A stretch of DNA of 64,000 nucleotides, from contig JAQFVV010006215.1 of NCBI GenBank assembly GCA_028023455.1, positions 6,745,230 to 6,809,229 on the forward strand, read 5' to 3'. Position numbers and translations under genes: made by a program. Below, in pieces: positions 38,331 to 50,224 of the stretch. How positions within the stretch are numbered: the stretch's first letter is position 1; the number at the start of each line of letters is the position of its first letter. The notes beneath the pieces were generated by a model. The model saw nothing but the letters and a program-made list of their open reading frames with translations, made no database searches and had not been told where the DNA came from. Source of the stretch: Epiperipatus broadwayi. Taxonomy: Eukaryota; Onychophora; Udeonychophora; Euonychophora; Peripatidae.

Positions 38331-38814
38331 TGAGAAATGGAATAGAAATGATAGTTTGCATAAATGTTGCATGGAAAATGCAAAGTTGTAAACATTTAGG
38401 GTTTGACTATATTGTGAACTTAAAAAATAAATATAGTTTCAGGAAACTAGTATTAATATTGGAATACATGTATAATTATAACAAAGCCAATAATTCTTAA
38501 AGATAAATCAGACCAGAAACATTTTTCAAATTAAACAAGATAATGATGCCCATTCCCTGGTCTACCATTCATTTATTATTTTGAATTAGCCAGAATTTGA
38601 GAATGTTTTAGAATTGCACATTATTGAAAAGCAAATGGATTACAACAAAAAAAAATTAGTTTGTGAACTTTTAATTGTGAATTAATATTTTTAATATTCA
38701 TTATGGTTACCACATGCAAGGATGAATCCATAAATAAAAAGTTAAGATCTAGGTTTTATTGTCACAATAGGTTAATTGTGTAATAGGGTTAGATGATTTA
38801 GTGAAGATCAACAT
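38331..38814. other. AT-rich spacer between RTE copies 1 and 2
   Basis: No ORF or repeat end recognised. It has no counterpart in the right arm of the large palindrome. Confidence 0.5.
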
Positions 38815-40815
38815 CATCAACAACCATTATCAATCCACTGCAGGATGAAGGTCTCTCCAAATTCAATCCATCTTCTCCAATCTTTAGCTTCTCTTCTCCA
38901 CATCACTCCTGCATACTTTATTATTTCATCCATCCATCTCACATGTGATCTCTTTCTGGGTCTTTTCTAATCTCTTGGAATCCAGTTTAAGATTTCAATT
39001 GTCCATCTATTATCATCTCTTCTAGCAATATGTCCAGCTCAGCTCCACTTCAGTCTTTTAATTTTTTCAATAAGGTCAGTAACCCCTGTTTGTTCTCTTA
39101 CCCATATATTGCATTTTCGATCTCTTCTTGTTACTCCCAACATGCATCTTTCCATACTTGAGTGGTGTGAAGTCTCTGTATTGCTCTTCTTTTAAGTGTC
39201 CATGTCTCAGATCCATAAGTAAGAACTGGTAAAACACATTTATTAAAAACCTTCCTTTTTAAACACATAGGCATATTTCCTTTCAGCACCAAGTTATTTC
39301 TACCTAAAGCACTCTAACGAAGTTTAATTCTATGATTAATTTCATCCATTATGTTTTCATCTGTATTAATAATCTGATTAAGATAGTTCTAGCTGTTAAC
39401 TTCATCTGACCCATCATAATCAATCTTTATTTTCATATTTTAAAAAAATCCATTAAACATTACTATCATTAGTTCTTTCATCTGCGAACTCCTGCAACAT
39501 TTCCTGAAGCTCTAAAGCATTATTTTCAAAAACAACTACATCATCTGCAAAATCTAAATGACTTAAATAATCTCCATTTACTTTCACTCCTTTAGTTTCC
39601 CATTTAAATCCATAAAATACTTTTTGCAACACTGCTGTAAAAAGTTTTGGAGACATGAAGTCACCCTGTCTCAATGTTGACTTTACTAGTATCATTATGT
39701 AATCTAATTGTTGCTGAAATATTCTTTAAAATATGACAATATCCTGGATCTATACCCTGATGATCCAATCCTTTAATCACTGAAGAAATGTTTATAGAAT
39801 CAAATGTCTTTTCATAACCTACAACTTCTCTCAATACCTGGGTATGATCTACTGTACTAAAACCATTTTTAAATCCAGATTGTTCGCTTGGTTGGTGAAA
39901 ATACAATATTCTTTGTAGACGAATTGTAATTATCGTGGTAAAAATTTTGTTAAATCAAAGTTTGCTATAAATGAGTTGTAATTACTTTCATAAAGATTTT
40001 GTATAAAACTGGTAAAAGATTGAAAATCTGTATTTCCTAATACTTCCTTCTGTGCTAATATTTTCTTTATTACTTTTTCAAAATATCAGTATTATTACCA
40101 AATTTTCCCAATCATTTGATACATCCTTATCATTTAGACATTTAATATATAATTTTGCTAATATTTTTTTTATTTTTTCATCTCATTCTAAGATATCACT
40201 TATTATTCCATCATTTTAAGGAGCCTTTCATTTCTTTATATATATCATGGGCAATTCAGAAGATTTAGTAACTGTAATAGATACTTTGTTTTCTTGTTTT
40301 TATTACTACATAATTCTTTATAAATGTCTTTCACGCATTCCATCATGTCTGTCATCTTCCTTTTTAGTAATAGTTCAATTTTTTTTCTTTTTATTGTTGA
40401 AACATCTTTCTTTCAAATAAGATGTTTTCCACTTGTGAGATTTTTATTTTCTTTCATACAATTTCTTGCCAATTCAAAATTATCTTATAATGTAATTAAT
40501 TCTTTTCTTTTTCTTTTTTTTTGCCATTTTACAAAACTGTAAATATTCAATTTCTTTAATGGATTATTTTTAACATTTTTCATATTTTTTATTTTTTAAT
40601 ACTTATTTTATCTCAGTAGAAAATTTATTGATCAATTGTTGCTTTTTTATACCAGCTATCTTTCTTGCAGTTCTTAATAGTGTACCAGTTATCTTCATAT
40701 TAATTTTATTCATTTCTGAACAATGTTTAAAATCTGTTAATATTTTAAAACAATTTTACAAGTTCCAATTCACGTTCATTAAATTGTTTTATAAGATGAA
40801 TATATTAACAATTTG
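38815..40815 (-). mobile_element. RTE-type LINE, copy 2, 5'-truncated
   Basis: From its 3' end near 38815 (GATCAACATCATCAACAACC on the plus strand) through the C-terminal region, palm (39453-39695 with FADDVVVF; 39661-39906 with GYEKTFDSI) and decayed fingers and linker, to a break near 40815. It lacks the ~50 nt encoding NEYELSLCCGFVD that copy 1 has before the motif A aspartate region, and it has lost ~14 nt at motif B. Copy 3 has both deletions. Confidence 0.75.
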
Positions 40816-41083
40816 TATTAATTATAAAAAAGAAAATTGTTTATTTTATTTTAAATGCTTTAAGATATATATATTTTTAATTTTCTTATTTAAATTTGAA
40901 AAATATAATTTGTAGAAACATGATTAAAAAAACATATATATTTTAACTGAAAGACAGGCTTATTTATACCTGTGTCTATATATATGTAATATTAGGGTAT
41001 GAACACAGACTAACATGACCCACCACTCTCCACTCCATCTAATAACACTGACACACTTAAACACATATATGTTGAAAAGATAA

Positions 41084-41142
41084 ATAATCACCAATATACG
41101 TATTTCATGCTAAACCAGCAATCATCAGTTGGTCCAGATTAT
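41084..41142 (-). ncRNA. Hammerhead ribozyme, family 3, copy 1
   Basis: Minus strand. Stem I upper AUAAUC/GAUUAU (6 bp), UGG bulge, stem I lower ACCAA/UUGGU (5 bp), CUGAUGA, stem II UGCU/AGCA with a U-U closing mismatch, GAAA, then stem III AUA-CG-UAU and cleavage after A17 (UA site, between 41095 and 41094). All core residues match the hammerhead consensus. Type I topology with a 3-bp stem III, as in other metazoan repeats. Confidence 0.8.
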
Positions 41143-41548
41143 CATCTCTACACATATATACTATAAGTGCTCAGATATATATTAAGATAGACAATCCTCA
41201 TACTTTAATGGACAGGCTTCAATCTACTCCACACTCCAACTCTTCAACCGTCCATCCAATTGAAAATCTGATGATGGAATGCTCAAAGGCCACCCTGAGA
41301 CCGAGATTCTTGTCACACTCATGTTGACCTAAGGTCAATCTGAACCCCACATGTACAGGACATAATCCATTAAATACATATGCAAGGATGGGCAGACATC
41401 TAATGTAATAACTGAAAGACAGACTTATTTATACCTGTGACTATATATATGTAAAATTAGGGTATGAGCACAGACTAACATGACCCACCACTCTCCACTC
41501 CATCTAATAACACTGACACACTTAAACACATATATGTTGAAAAGATAA

Positions 41549-41607
41549 ATAATCACCAATATATGTATTTCATGCTAAACCAGCAATCATCAGTTGGTCC
41601 AGATTAT
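41549..41607 (-). ncRNA. Hammerhead ribozyme, family 3, copy 2
   Basis: Same structure as copy 1, with a CA loop in stem III in place of CG. Core intact. Predicted cleavage between 41560 and 41559. Confidence 0.8.
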
Positions 41608-41835
41608 CATCTCTACACATATATACTATAAGTGCTCAGATATATATTAAGATAGACAATCCTCATACTTTAATGGACAGGCTTCAATCTACTCCACACT
41701 CCATCATCAGATTTTCAATTGGATGAACGGTTGAAGAGTTGGAGTGTGGAGTAGATTGAAGCCTGTCCATTAAAGTATGAGGATTGTCTATCTTAATATA
41801 TATCTGAGCACTTATAGTATATATGTGTAGAGATG

Positions 41836-41894
41836 ATAATCTGGACCAACTGATGATTGCTGGTTTAGCATGAAATACATATATTGGTGATTAT
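41836..41894 (+). ncRNA. Hammerhead ribozyme, family 3, copy 3 (inverted)
   Basis: Plus strand: CUGAUGA at 41850-41856, stem II within 41857-41871, GAAA at 41872-41875, a short stem III with a CA loop, and cleavage after A41883. Stem I lower is 41845-41849 with 41884-41888; stem I upper is 41836-41841 with 41889-41894. Core intact. Confidence 0.8.
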
Positions 41895-41999
41895 TTATTT
41901 TTTCAACATATATGTGTTTAAGTGTGTCAGTGTTATTAGATGGAGTGGAGAGTGGTGGGTCATGTTAGTCTATGTTCATACCCTAATATTATATATATA

Positions 42000-42519
42000 T
42001 TTTAAAAAATATACTAACTTGTTTTCCAACAGTTATTGTTGACAGAAGCACATACTTAATAAGTTAAATGCATTTTGGTGCAAAGTATCCTCTTCAAAAA
42101 AAAAAAAAATTTAGAATAGCAGTATATTAAATAATTAAATGAACTGTTAAAAAAAAAATATATTTTTTTTTCATATAATTGAAATTGCTTTTAATTGAAT
42201 ATTGTTGAATTTTCAATTAGTTATTGAGATATTATTAATAAATCTACTATTTTTATTTTCCAATTCCTTTTATTCTGTTCACTGTCAATGATTGTTATAT
42301 TATTTAAATCAAATTATGACAATATGTTTTTTTAAGATCTAAACACATAGATAATGCAAATGGAAAATAGAAGGGGCATAGTTTAATAACAACAGAAACT
42401 CAGTGATGAACTGATAATCTGACTTTTTAATTTAAGTGCATTTTGGAATTTGTACAGTTTAAATTTAAATTATGTTATTCACTAGTACTTACTGGTCTAA
42501 TATACTGTTATATATTCCT
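42000..42519. other. AT-rich spacer in the palindrome loop
   Basis: Low-complexity sequence with A and T tracts between the hammerhead array and the 5' end of RTE copy 3. Nothing recognised. Confidence 0.5.
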
Positions 42520-45500
42520 GTCATTGCAACTGTTATTATTAAATAATTATTTATATAGTAAACAAACTGTAAAAGCTGCTCACAACACATATCAACCAAT
42601 GTGGTGAGTTTCCTAGCTTTTACCTCTGAATTTAGTAATCTTTCTTTTCAGTTGCATGATAGTTCTAATTGAAATATTAGTTAAGTTTTTTTGAAGATCT
42701 TTGTGAGCAAGCTTTTTTATAGATATTTACAATCATGATAAACAAAACTAATTATGGCTCTTATTTACAGGAAATTGTAAAGTTTCCAGCCAAGGCAGCA
42801 GTCAGCACCCTAAAAAGGAACTGTATTAAGAATCCCCTGATTATGGACCTATGCCATCATTTAGTCATGACCTTTAATTACTTTGGATTATTTTAAAGCA
42901 ATAAAAGATTGCACAGATTGGAAAAACAGATTAAAATTAAACCACATATTTTTGAAGTTTATGAAGTTAAATGAAAAAAGTCTATTGATTTAAAAAGTAG
43001 ATACATATTTTATAACAAAGAAACAAATTTTGAAAGCATAAGTGAAATGAGATTCTTTTTAAATAAAAAGTGAAAGAATAACATTGTGGATTTTAGTGCT
43101 ATTTCAGGTGGTTTGGTAATATTAATTTTTCAACTTAATGCAAAATAACAAGTACAGATAATTCAGTTTCATTCTTCAACAAATTTTCATTGTGATGAAA
43201 AAATAGAGAATTTTTATATGAATGTACAAAATTCTTTTAATTAGACTAAACAATATCTTAAAAACTTTAATGCTAGAATTGATATATGTCTCTAAGATGA
43301 AAGTGCTAAGGGTAAATTTGGTTATTTTGATAGATATGATAGAGGGTATAGAAATTGACATGGAAGCATCCATATGAAGGTGCAGCAGAATTTAATTATA
43401 TTTTGACTAATGAAAAAAATATGTATTTCAAGACTGTAATATTTTTAATAGACTGAACATAGGCAGTGATTATTAGTTAGTAAGATGTCAGTTACATGTT
43501 AACATAAATCTAGAGAAAAAAATATTAAGCAATATAGTATTAGCAATTGTTAATATATTCATCTTATAAAACAATTTAATGAATGTGAATTGAAACTTGT
43601 AAAATTGTTTTAAAATATTAACAGATTTTAAGCATTGTTCAGAAATGAATAAAATTAATATGAAGATAACTGATACACTATTAAGAACTGCAAAAAAGAT
43701 AGCTGATATAAAAAAGCAACAATTGATCAATAAATTTTCTACTGAGATAAAATAAAGTATTAAAAAATATGAAAAATTTTTAAAATAATCCATTAAAGAA
43801 ATTGAGTATTTACAGTTTTGTAAAATGGCATAAAAAAGAATTACTTACATTATAAGATAATTTTGAATTGGCAAGAAAATCTATGAAAGAAAATAAAAAT
43901 CTCAAAAGTGGAAAACATCTTGTTATTTGAAAGAAAGATGGTTCAACAATAAAAAGAAAGAAATAGAACTATTACTAAAAAGGAAGATGACCGACATGAT
44001 GGAATGTGAGAAAGACATTTATGAAGAATTATGTAGTAATAAAAACAAGAAAACAAAGTATCTATTACAGTTACTAAATCTTCTGAATTGCCCATGATAT
44101 ATATGAAGAAATGAAAGGCTCCTTAAAATGATGGAATAATAGGTGATATCTTAAAATGAGATAAAAAAATATTAGCAAAACTATATATTAAATGTCTAAA
44201 TGATAAAGGATGTATCAAATGATTGGGAAAATTTGGTAATAATACTGATATTTTGAAAAAGTAATAAAGAAAATATTAGCACAGAAGGAAGTATTAGGAA
44301 ATACAGATTTTCAATCTTTTACCAGTTTTATACAAAATCTTTATCAAAGTAATTACAACTCATTTATAGCAAACTGATTTAACAAAATTTTTACCATGAT
44401 AATTACAACTCGTCTACAGAAAATATTGTATTTTCACCAACCAAGCAAACAAGCTGGATTTAAAAATGGTTTTAGTACAGTATATCATATCCAGGTATTG
44501 AGAGAAGTTGTAGGTTATGAAAAGACATTTGATTCTATAAACATTTCTTCAATGATTAAAGGATTGGATCATCAGGGTATAGATTCAGGATATTGTCATA
44601 TTTTAAAGAATATTTCAGCAACAATTAGATTACATAATGATACTAGTAAAGTCAACATTGAGACAGGGTGACTCCATATCTCCAATACTTTTTACAGCAG
44701 TGCTGGAAGAAATATTTTGTGGATTAAAATAGGAAACTAAAGGAGTGAAAGTAAATGGAGATTATTTAAGTCATTTAGATTTCGCAGATGATGTAGTTGT
44801 TTTTGCAAATAATGCTTCAGAGCTGCAGGAAATGTTGCAGGAGTTATCAGATGAAAGTAGGTCTAAAGATAAATGTTAAAATGACTAAATTAATGTTTAA
44901 TCAATGTGCTCAAAATACGAAAATAAAGATTGATTATGATGAATTAGAAGAAGTTAACAGTTACAAATACCTTGGTCAGATTATTAATACAGATGGAAAT
45001 ATAATGGAGGAAATTAATCACAAAATTAAACTTGGTTGGAGTGCTTTTGGTAGAAATAACTTGATACTAAAAGGAAATATGCCTATGTGTTTGAAACGGA
45101 AGGTTTTTAACAAATGTGTTTTACCAGTTCTTACTTATGGATCTGAGACTTGGAGACTTAATAGAAAAGCAATACAGAGACTTCAGACCACTCAAAAAAG
45201 TATGGAAAGATATATGTTGGGAGTAGCAAGAAGAGATCGAAAACACAGTGTATGGGTAAGAACAAAAAGGTGTTATTGATCTCCTTGAAAAAATTAAAAG
45301 ATTGAAGTGGAGTTGGGCTGGACATATTGCTAGAAGAGATGATAATAGATAGACAATTGAAATTTTAAACTGGATTCCAAGAGATTGTAAAAAAACCCAG
45401 AAAGAGACCACATGTGAGATGAATGGATGAAATAAGAAAATGTGCAGGGGTGATGTGGAGAAGAGAAGTTAAAGATCAGAGAAGATGGATTAAACTTGGA

Positions 45501-45535
45501 TAGACCTTCATCCTGCAGTGGATTGATAATGGTTG
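42520..45535 (+). mobile_element. RTE-type LINE, copy 3 (inverted)
   Basis: Plus-strand copy. The decayed leader and endonuclease (42520-43560) align with 37.1-38.2 kb (for example AAGAATCCCCTGATT near 42828). A broken linker and fingers follow (43560-44390), then palm (44396-44671 with GYEKTFDSI; FADDVVV near 44785) and a well-preserved C-terminal frame (44797-45279: KVGLKINVK, SYKYLGQIINTDGN, LTYGSETW). Its 5' half carries the deletions of copy 2, while its 3' part and downstream flank follow copy 1. Confidence 0.8.
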
Positions 45536-46793
45536 ATGATGATGATAGATTGTATTGTTGACAATTTCTAGCTTCATTAATTGATCGCATATTTCTCTCT
45601 TCATCACTTCCAGCACTCTACATAAGTAATGTTCATTCTTTTTTCCCTCTGATATTATACGATCAATTTTAGATTATGATTATAACAAATTCTAATAACC
45701 ATTACTAAAATGACAGTTCATAAAGGATTCATAGTGACTTGAAATTATACTTCAATGATATCTCTAGAATTTTCATTACGATGTATTATAGCATTTCTCG
45801 GTAGATTTCAACAATTATTAACTTACGGGATCGTGATCAAACAGAAAACAGTGGCAAACTTAAAAGAATTAATAATAATTATACTTGAATTTATTTACTG
45901 GTTATAATCTCTACACATTTTTTAATAGAATGTTTGCGAGTAGCTAGACGGTTTAAAGAATCTATAAACAAATTTCTAAATAGACAAACTTTAATATATA
46001 TGACCCAACAGAGACACTTGAATATTTACCAACTTCACAATATCAAATAATAAACTGTTATTTATTTGTATTAATGATTAGAGTGCTGTAAAGATTTTTT
46101 TTTTTTTTAAATTATTTTTAGAGAAAATAATCTTTAAAAAAAAGATCGATTCTAAAAAAAGAAATTAATTTAATAATACATCAATTTATCAGTGAAATTA
46201 GAATGTTAAGTTGTCGAAGCAGATTTAAATAGTCATGGTCATATTTTGATTTTTTAAAAAAAATCATTTTTAGAAAAAAAAATTAAAAAAAAGATCGATT
46301 TTTAAAAAGAATGAATGTACAATTCATGGATTTATGACACGATGAAATTGTAAGTAACAATATTAATAACCAATGCAGATTTAAATAGATGTGGTTTGTA
46401 CATTATTGACACCTTTATATTATACACTCTATCTTTTAAGTAATATGTGCATAGACAGTAACCTTGCAATAATATTGCAGTTAGAGAGCGCAGTTTCTCC
46501 ATGCATAACATGGAGAAACAGCGCCACTTAGTGGGCTAGATTCTTGGTAATTGCTGGTAGCAGACAATGTAATTAAATGGGCTTACACATGGCAACCAGT
46601 GCCACCAAGTGGTTAGCTTTGGTGCCAGATAGACAACATAAGTTAAATAAGTTTACGCATGGTGAACAGCGCCACTTAGTGGCTGGAATAAGCATTGCTG
46701 CTTTTGGGCCCCTACTGTGGATATTTCTGCATGTTTAAGCAAAAATGATGTCTCTAGCAGTGGCAGCACACTATCTCCACCAGTACCCTTCAT

Positions 46794-47237
46794 TTATATG
46801 ATAATTGTTTGAATGATAAACATTTTAAATATGCGTTTGCATACACATCACCCATAAGGATTTCATGATAGAACGATTAACACTTCTGCCTTCATCACTT
46901 TTGACCTAGGGTTCAAAATTATTTTTTTCAGATAGCTGAGAATTTTCAAGCAAGCTTAAAGATTTTCCTTTCAGATGACTAGCTTTATAGTCAATCCACC
47001 TAGTTCTTTAATTATTGGTTAATAAATGATATCTAGTCATTCTTAGCTAAAGGATAAGGCAGAGGAAGAAAAATGGCAAAATCCTCATTTTTCAGCAATT
47101 GACTAATTTGATGAATAATAGCTTATTTTTTATTGATTTTTTTTAAAGGGGGATGTTGGAGAGACAAAAGGCTGTTTTCATTTTACTTACATTATTTCTA
47201 AAATATTAAAGATTTTAAGACTTCTCATTCGATAATT
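46794..47237. other. Short spacer between two palindromes
   Basis: AT-rich, with a GGGGGATGTTGGAGAGAC patch at about 47149. No gene or repeat recognised. Confidence 0.5.
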
Positions 47238-47403
47238 TAATATACAAAATTAACAAAGTGTATGACACACTTGAATGAGAAGCTATAAAGATACACAAAA
47301 ATTATTACACGCTAAGCGCTTTCAAGGCCTTTTGCCTCATATTCATAGCGGTACTGTGAGCTGCAGAATGAGGAAATAGAGCAAGGAAACAACAGTATGC
47401 AAA

Positions 47404-49016
47404 GTGTATGCAAATGAACTAGATAGTCCAACGTTTGGAGATGTCAAAGCAGGTATCTCGTCTATTGATGGAGTTATTATTGCCATTAATAAAATATGCT
47501 TCTCTGATTTTCCACTTGATGTCATTTTTCTCAATACAGCCTATTTTAGGGCTGGAAGGTTCAAACACATGTCCTGTCTTGGAATGCTCTAAAAATGTTG
47601 ATGAATTATCATTGTTTTTCATAGCTCTATTATATGTATATCTGTGTTGTGCTGTCCTGATGATTATGCCTGCTTTGGTTTCTCCAAAATAAATAGCCCG
47701 TCAACCAGGTTGTGGTCATGGTATACTGTAAACGACATGGTGAGTCTGAGACAGTTCAATTTTGTCCAGAGTTCTTGATTAGACGATTAGTGCATGGGGG
47801 TGTATGAAAGGTAATTTTAAATTTATTGGACAAAACCTTGATTAATTGATAGGAGATTTTAGGTATGTGGGGAAGAGTAATATATAGAAGTTTAATATTC
47901 TTTTTATTGTCTGTGATTTTTTCTATAAAATTGTTTGATTTTATTGTTAATAGTGTTGAGTTTATAGCCTGTTTGTAGTAGGTCTTTGGTGTAAAGATGT
48001 ATGTTATTCTTTCCATCTGCTTCAAACTTGCACAGCTGCATATTTCTATATAAAAATGCTTGCAGGCCTGCCAATTTGTGACAGCTTGGAGAGTTGGAGT
48101 GTGGGTGTATAAAGCCTCTGATTTCAAAGGGCTTTAGTATCATTGAATAATTTATACTTCACTCACCGCGTGTTAACCGAAGATCGAGGTAACCTAGACT
48201 TTGGAATGCGTCTTCTGCTGTGGAATTGATAGTTAGATTAGTGTTATGTGTTAACTTTTGTGTAATACTATTTATAGTGTGCTGGTTGGCTAAAATAAAT
48301 ATATCATCTACGTACTGCATGAATATAGTGTGAGGGCTGTCAGATTAATATTTGGACACGATTAGTCTTTCGTAGTGATTAAGGAAAATGCTGGTTACGA
48401 TTCCACTGAGGGGGAGGCCCATAGGCCAACCACTTTTCATGTTGTACCAACCATGCTCAAATGTTGTATATATATGTTTATCCATCCATGTTAAAAATGT
48501 AACGATGAAATTAATGCGTTCAGGTGACATTGTGTTGGTAAGTTCTTGTTGGATGATTTGAATAGATTGTTTTCTGTCCACCGATCCGTATAATTCTTTG
48601 ACGTCAAGGGTAATCATATAGAAGTTGTTCTCGATCGTGGCTTTTTTGATTTTTTCCACAACTTGAAAGGACGAATTAACAGAATAATTTCCAAAGCCCA
48701 AGCTGTCTATTAATAGTTGATTAACCATTTTCGCGGTTTGAAAATAATGGACTCCCCCAAAATCCATCATTAAATGCAGCTGTTCACCTGGATTATGGAG
48801 TTTAATGTTGGCAAATATTCTTGGAGCTTTAGTGGCGGAAGGACAAACTCGGTAGTATTCCGCAATTGAAATGCCTTTGTTTTTATGAGGATGGAGAATG
48901 GATGAAACAAATTTATCGCGGTTAAGCTTATTGTTTAATTGTGCAACAGGAGTGAGTTGTAGATTTGTAATTTGTTCATTTATTTTCCTTTTATAATCCT
49001 GAGAATTTAAAAGCAC
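47404..49016 (-). pseudogene. Penelope-like RT and GIY-YIG, left copy
   Basis: The largest piece (48345-49016, 223 codons) covers the RT. It includes APRIFANIKLH, motif A ITLDVKELYGSV and motif B region GWPMGLPLSGIV, then ends at a stop just before motif C (YVDDIF, near 48300). The C-terminal part continues in broken frames through the linker (47904-48143, 47756-48127) to the GIY-YIG tail (47419-47622: TFLEHSKTGHVFEP, YFINGNNNSINRRDT). Penelope-like elements use this RT and endonuclease pair for target-primed insertion. Inactive. Confidence 0.85.
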
Positions 49017-49104
49017 AAATCATTGTGATCAAGAAACTGTTTCGTAATTTTGATGTCGCTATTCCAGCTATTATCTTTTATATATAACTGTTTCTGTTTA
49101 ATAG

Positions 49105-50216
49105 CACCCTTTCTCAATGGATTATCGATAAACTCAACATTACAGAAATAAACCACCGCAAACGTTTCGTTTTGAAAATCAAATTTTTAGCCTATAAACA
49201 AAATATAAATATTGACTTACAGCAAACTTCGTATGTTAATAGAACTGGCCTTACCCCACCTGATAGGATAGCAAGGGTTCTATCCCTTGGACCTAGATTT
49301 GTAGGAGGACAATGGAAACAACCCAAATTAGAGCTAATCGCTGATGTCGAAGTAAATTTAATTAATAACCCGCATAGAGATAGCATTATAACAAATATAG
49401 CTAAATCTATTAAACAGAAACAGTTATATATAAAAGATAATAGCTGGAATAGCGACATCAAAATTACGAAACAGTTTCTTGATCGCAATAATTTAATTTG
49501 CCTTAAAGAAGATAAGGGCAATAGATTTGTGCTTTTAAATTCTCAGGATTATAAAAGGAAAATAAATGAACAAATTACAAATCTACAACTCACTCCTGTT
49601 GCACAATTCAACAATAGGCTTAACCGCGATAAATTTAGTTTCATCCATTCTCCATCCTCATAAAAACAAAGGCATTTCAATTGCGGAATACTACCGAGTT
49701 TATCCTTCCTCCACTAAAGCTCCAAGAATATTTGCCAACATTAAACTCCATAAGCCTGGTGAACCGCTGCGTTTAATGATGGATTTTGGGGGAGTCCATT
49801 ATTTTCAAACCGCGAAAATGGTTAATCAACTATTAATAGACAGCTTGGGCTTTGGAAATTATTCTGTTAATTCGTCCTTTCAAGTTGTGGAAAAAATCAA
49901 AAAAGCCACGATCGAAAATAACTTCTATATGACTACCCTTGACGTCAAAGAATTATATGGATCGGTGGACAGAAAACAATCTATTCAAATCATCCAACAA
50001 GAACTTACCAACACGATGTCAGCTGAATGCATTAATTTCATCGTTACATTTTTAACATGGATGAATAAACATATATATACAACATTTGAGCACGATTGGT
50101 ACAACATGAAAAGTGGTTGGCCTATGGGCCTCCCCCTCAGAGGAATCTTAACAGCATTTTCCTTAATCACTACGAAAGACTAATCTTGTCCAAATATTAA
50201 TCTGACAGCCCTCACA
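49105..50216 (+). pseudogene. Penelope-like N-terminus and RT, right copy
   Basis: Coding sense starts before any ATG, in frame from about 49106 (LSQWIIDKLNITEINHRKRF), so the 5' end is missing. The N-terminal domain (to 49663) contains TPPDRIARVLSLGPRFVGG, typical of Penelope RTs. A frameshift near 49620 moves into the RT frame (49566-50183) with KAPRIFANIKLH, motif A TTLDVKELYGSV and GWPMGLPL. A one-base deletion near 50150 shifts the frame again before motif B is finished. Confidence 0.85.
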
Positions 50217-50224
50217 CTATATAC

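Larger units (their letters stand above)
40944..41993. mobile_element. Hammerhead-bearing repeat array, family 3 (minus, minus, plus)
   Basis: Two direct minus-strand units begin TAACTGAAAGACAG at 40944 and 41409, a period of 465 bp; the second is complete only to about 41702. An inverted plus copy (about 41703-41993) follows, so unit 2 and the third copy form a ~290-bp-arm hairpin. Copies are very similar, so the array is fairly young. Each carries an intact hammerhead core. The spacing between the two minus cleavage sites (41094/41095 and 41559/41560) is exactly 465 nt, the predicted unit RNA. No ORF. Confidence 0.8.
33812..46793. repeat. 13-kb imperfect palindrome containing three RTE copies
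   Basis: The outer 1.2 kb on the left (33812-35036) is repeated inverted at about 45540-46793, starting GAAGGGTACTGGTGGAGATA and its complement. Inward, RTE sequence at 35.0-35.9 kb pairs with 44.68-45.53 kb, and RTE sequence at 39.7-40.81 kb pairs with 43.55-44.67 kb. The left arm is ~3.8 kb longer than the right. The outer arms contain three diverged copies of a GC-richer motif, CAGCGCCACTTAGTGGC, about 75-110 bp apart (46.51, 46.60 and 46.67 kb; left counterparts at 33.93-34.08 kb). The loop holds the family-3 hammerhead array. Confidence 0.85.

Noticed and set aside
43176-43793. Minus-strand ORFs in the palindrome loop
   Set aside because: They are antisense shadows of the decayed plus-strand RTE copy 3.
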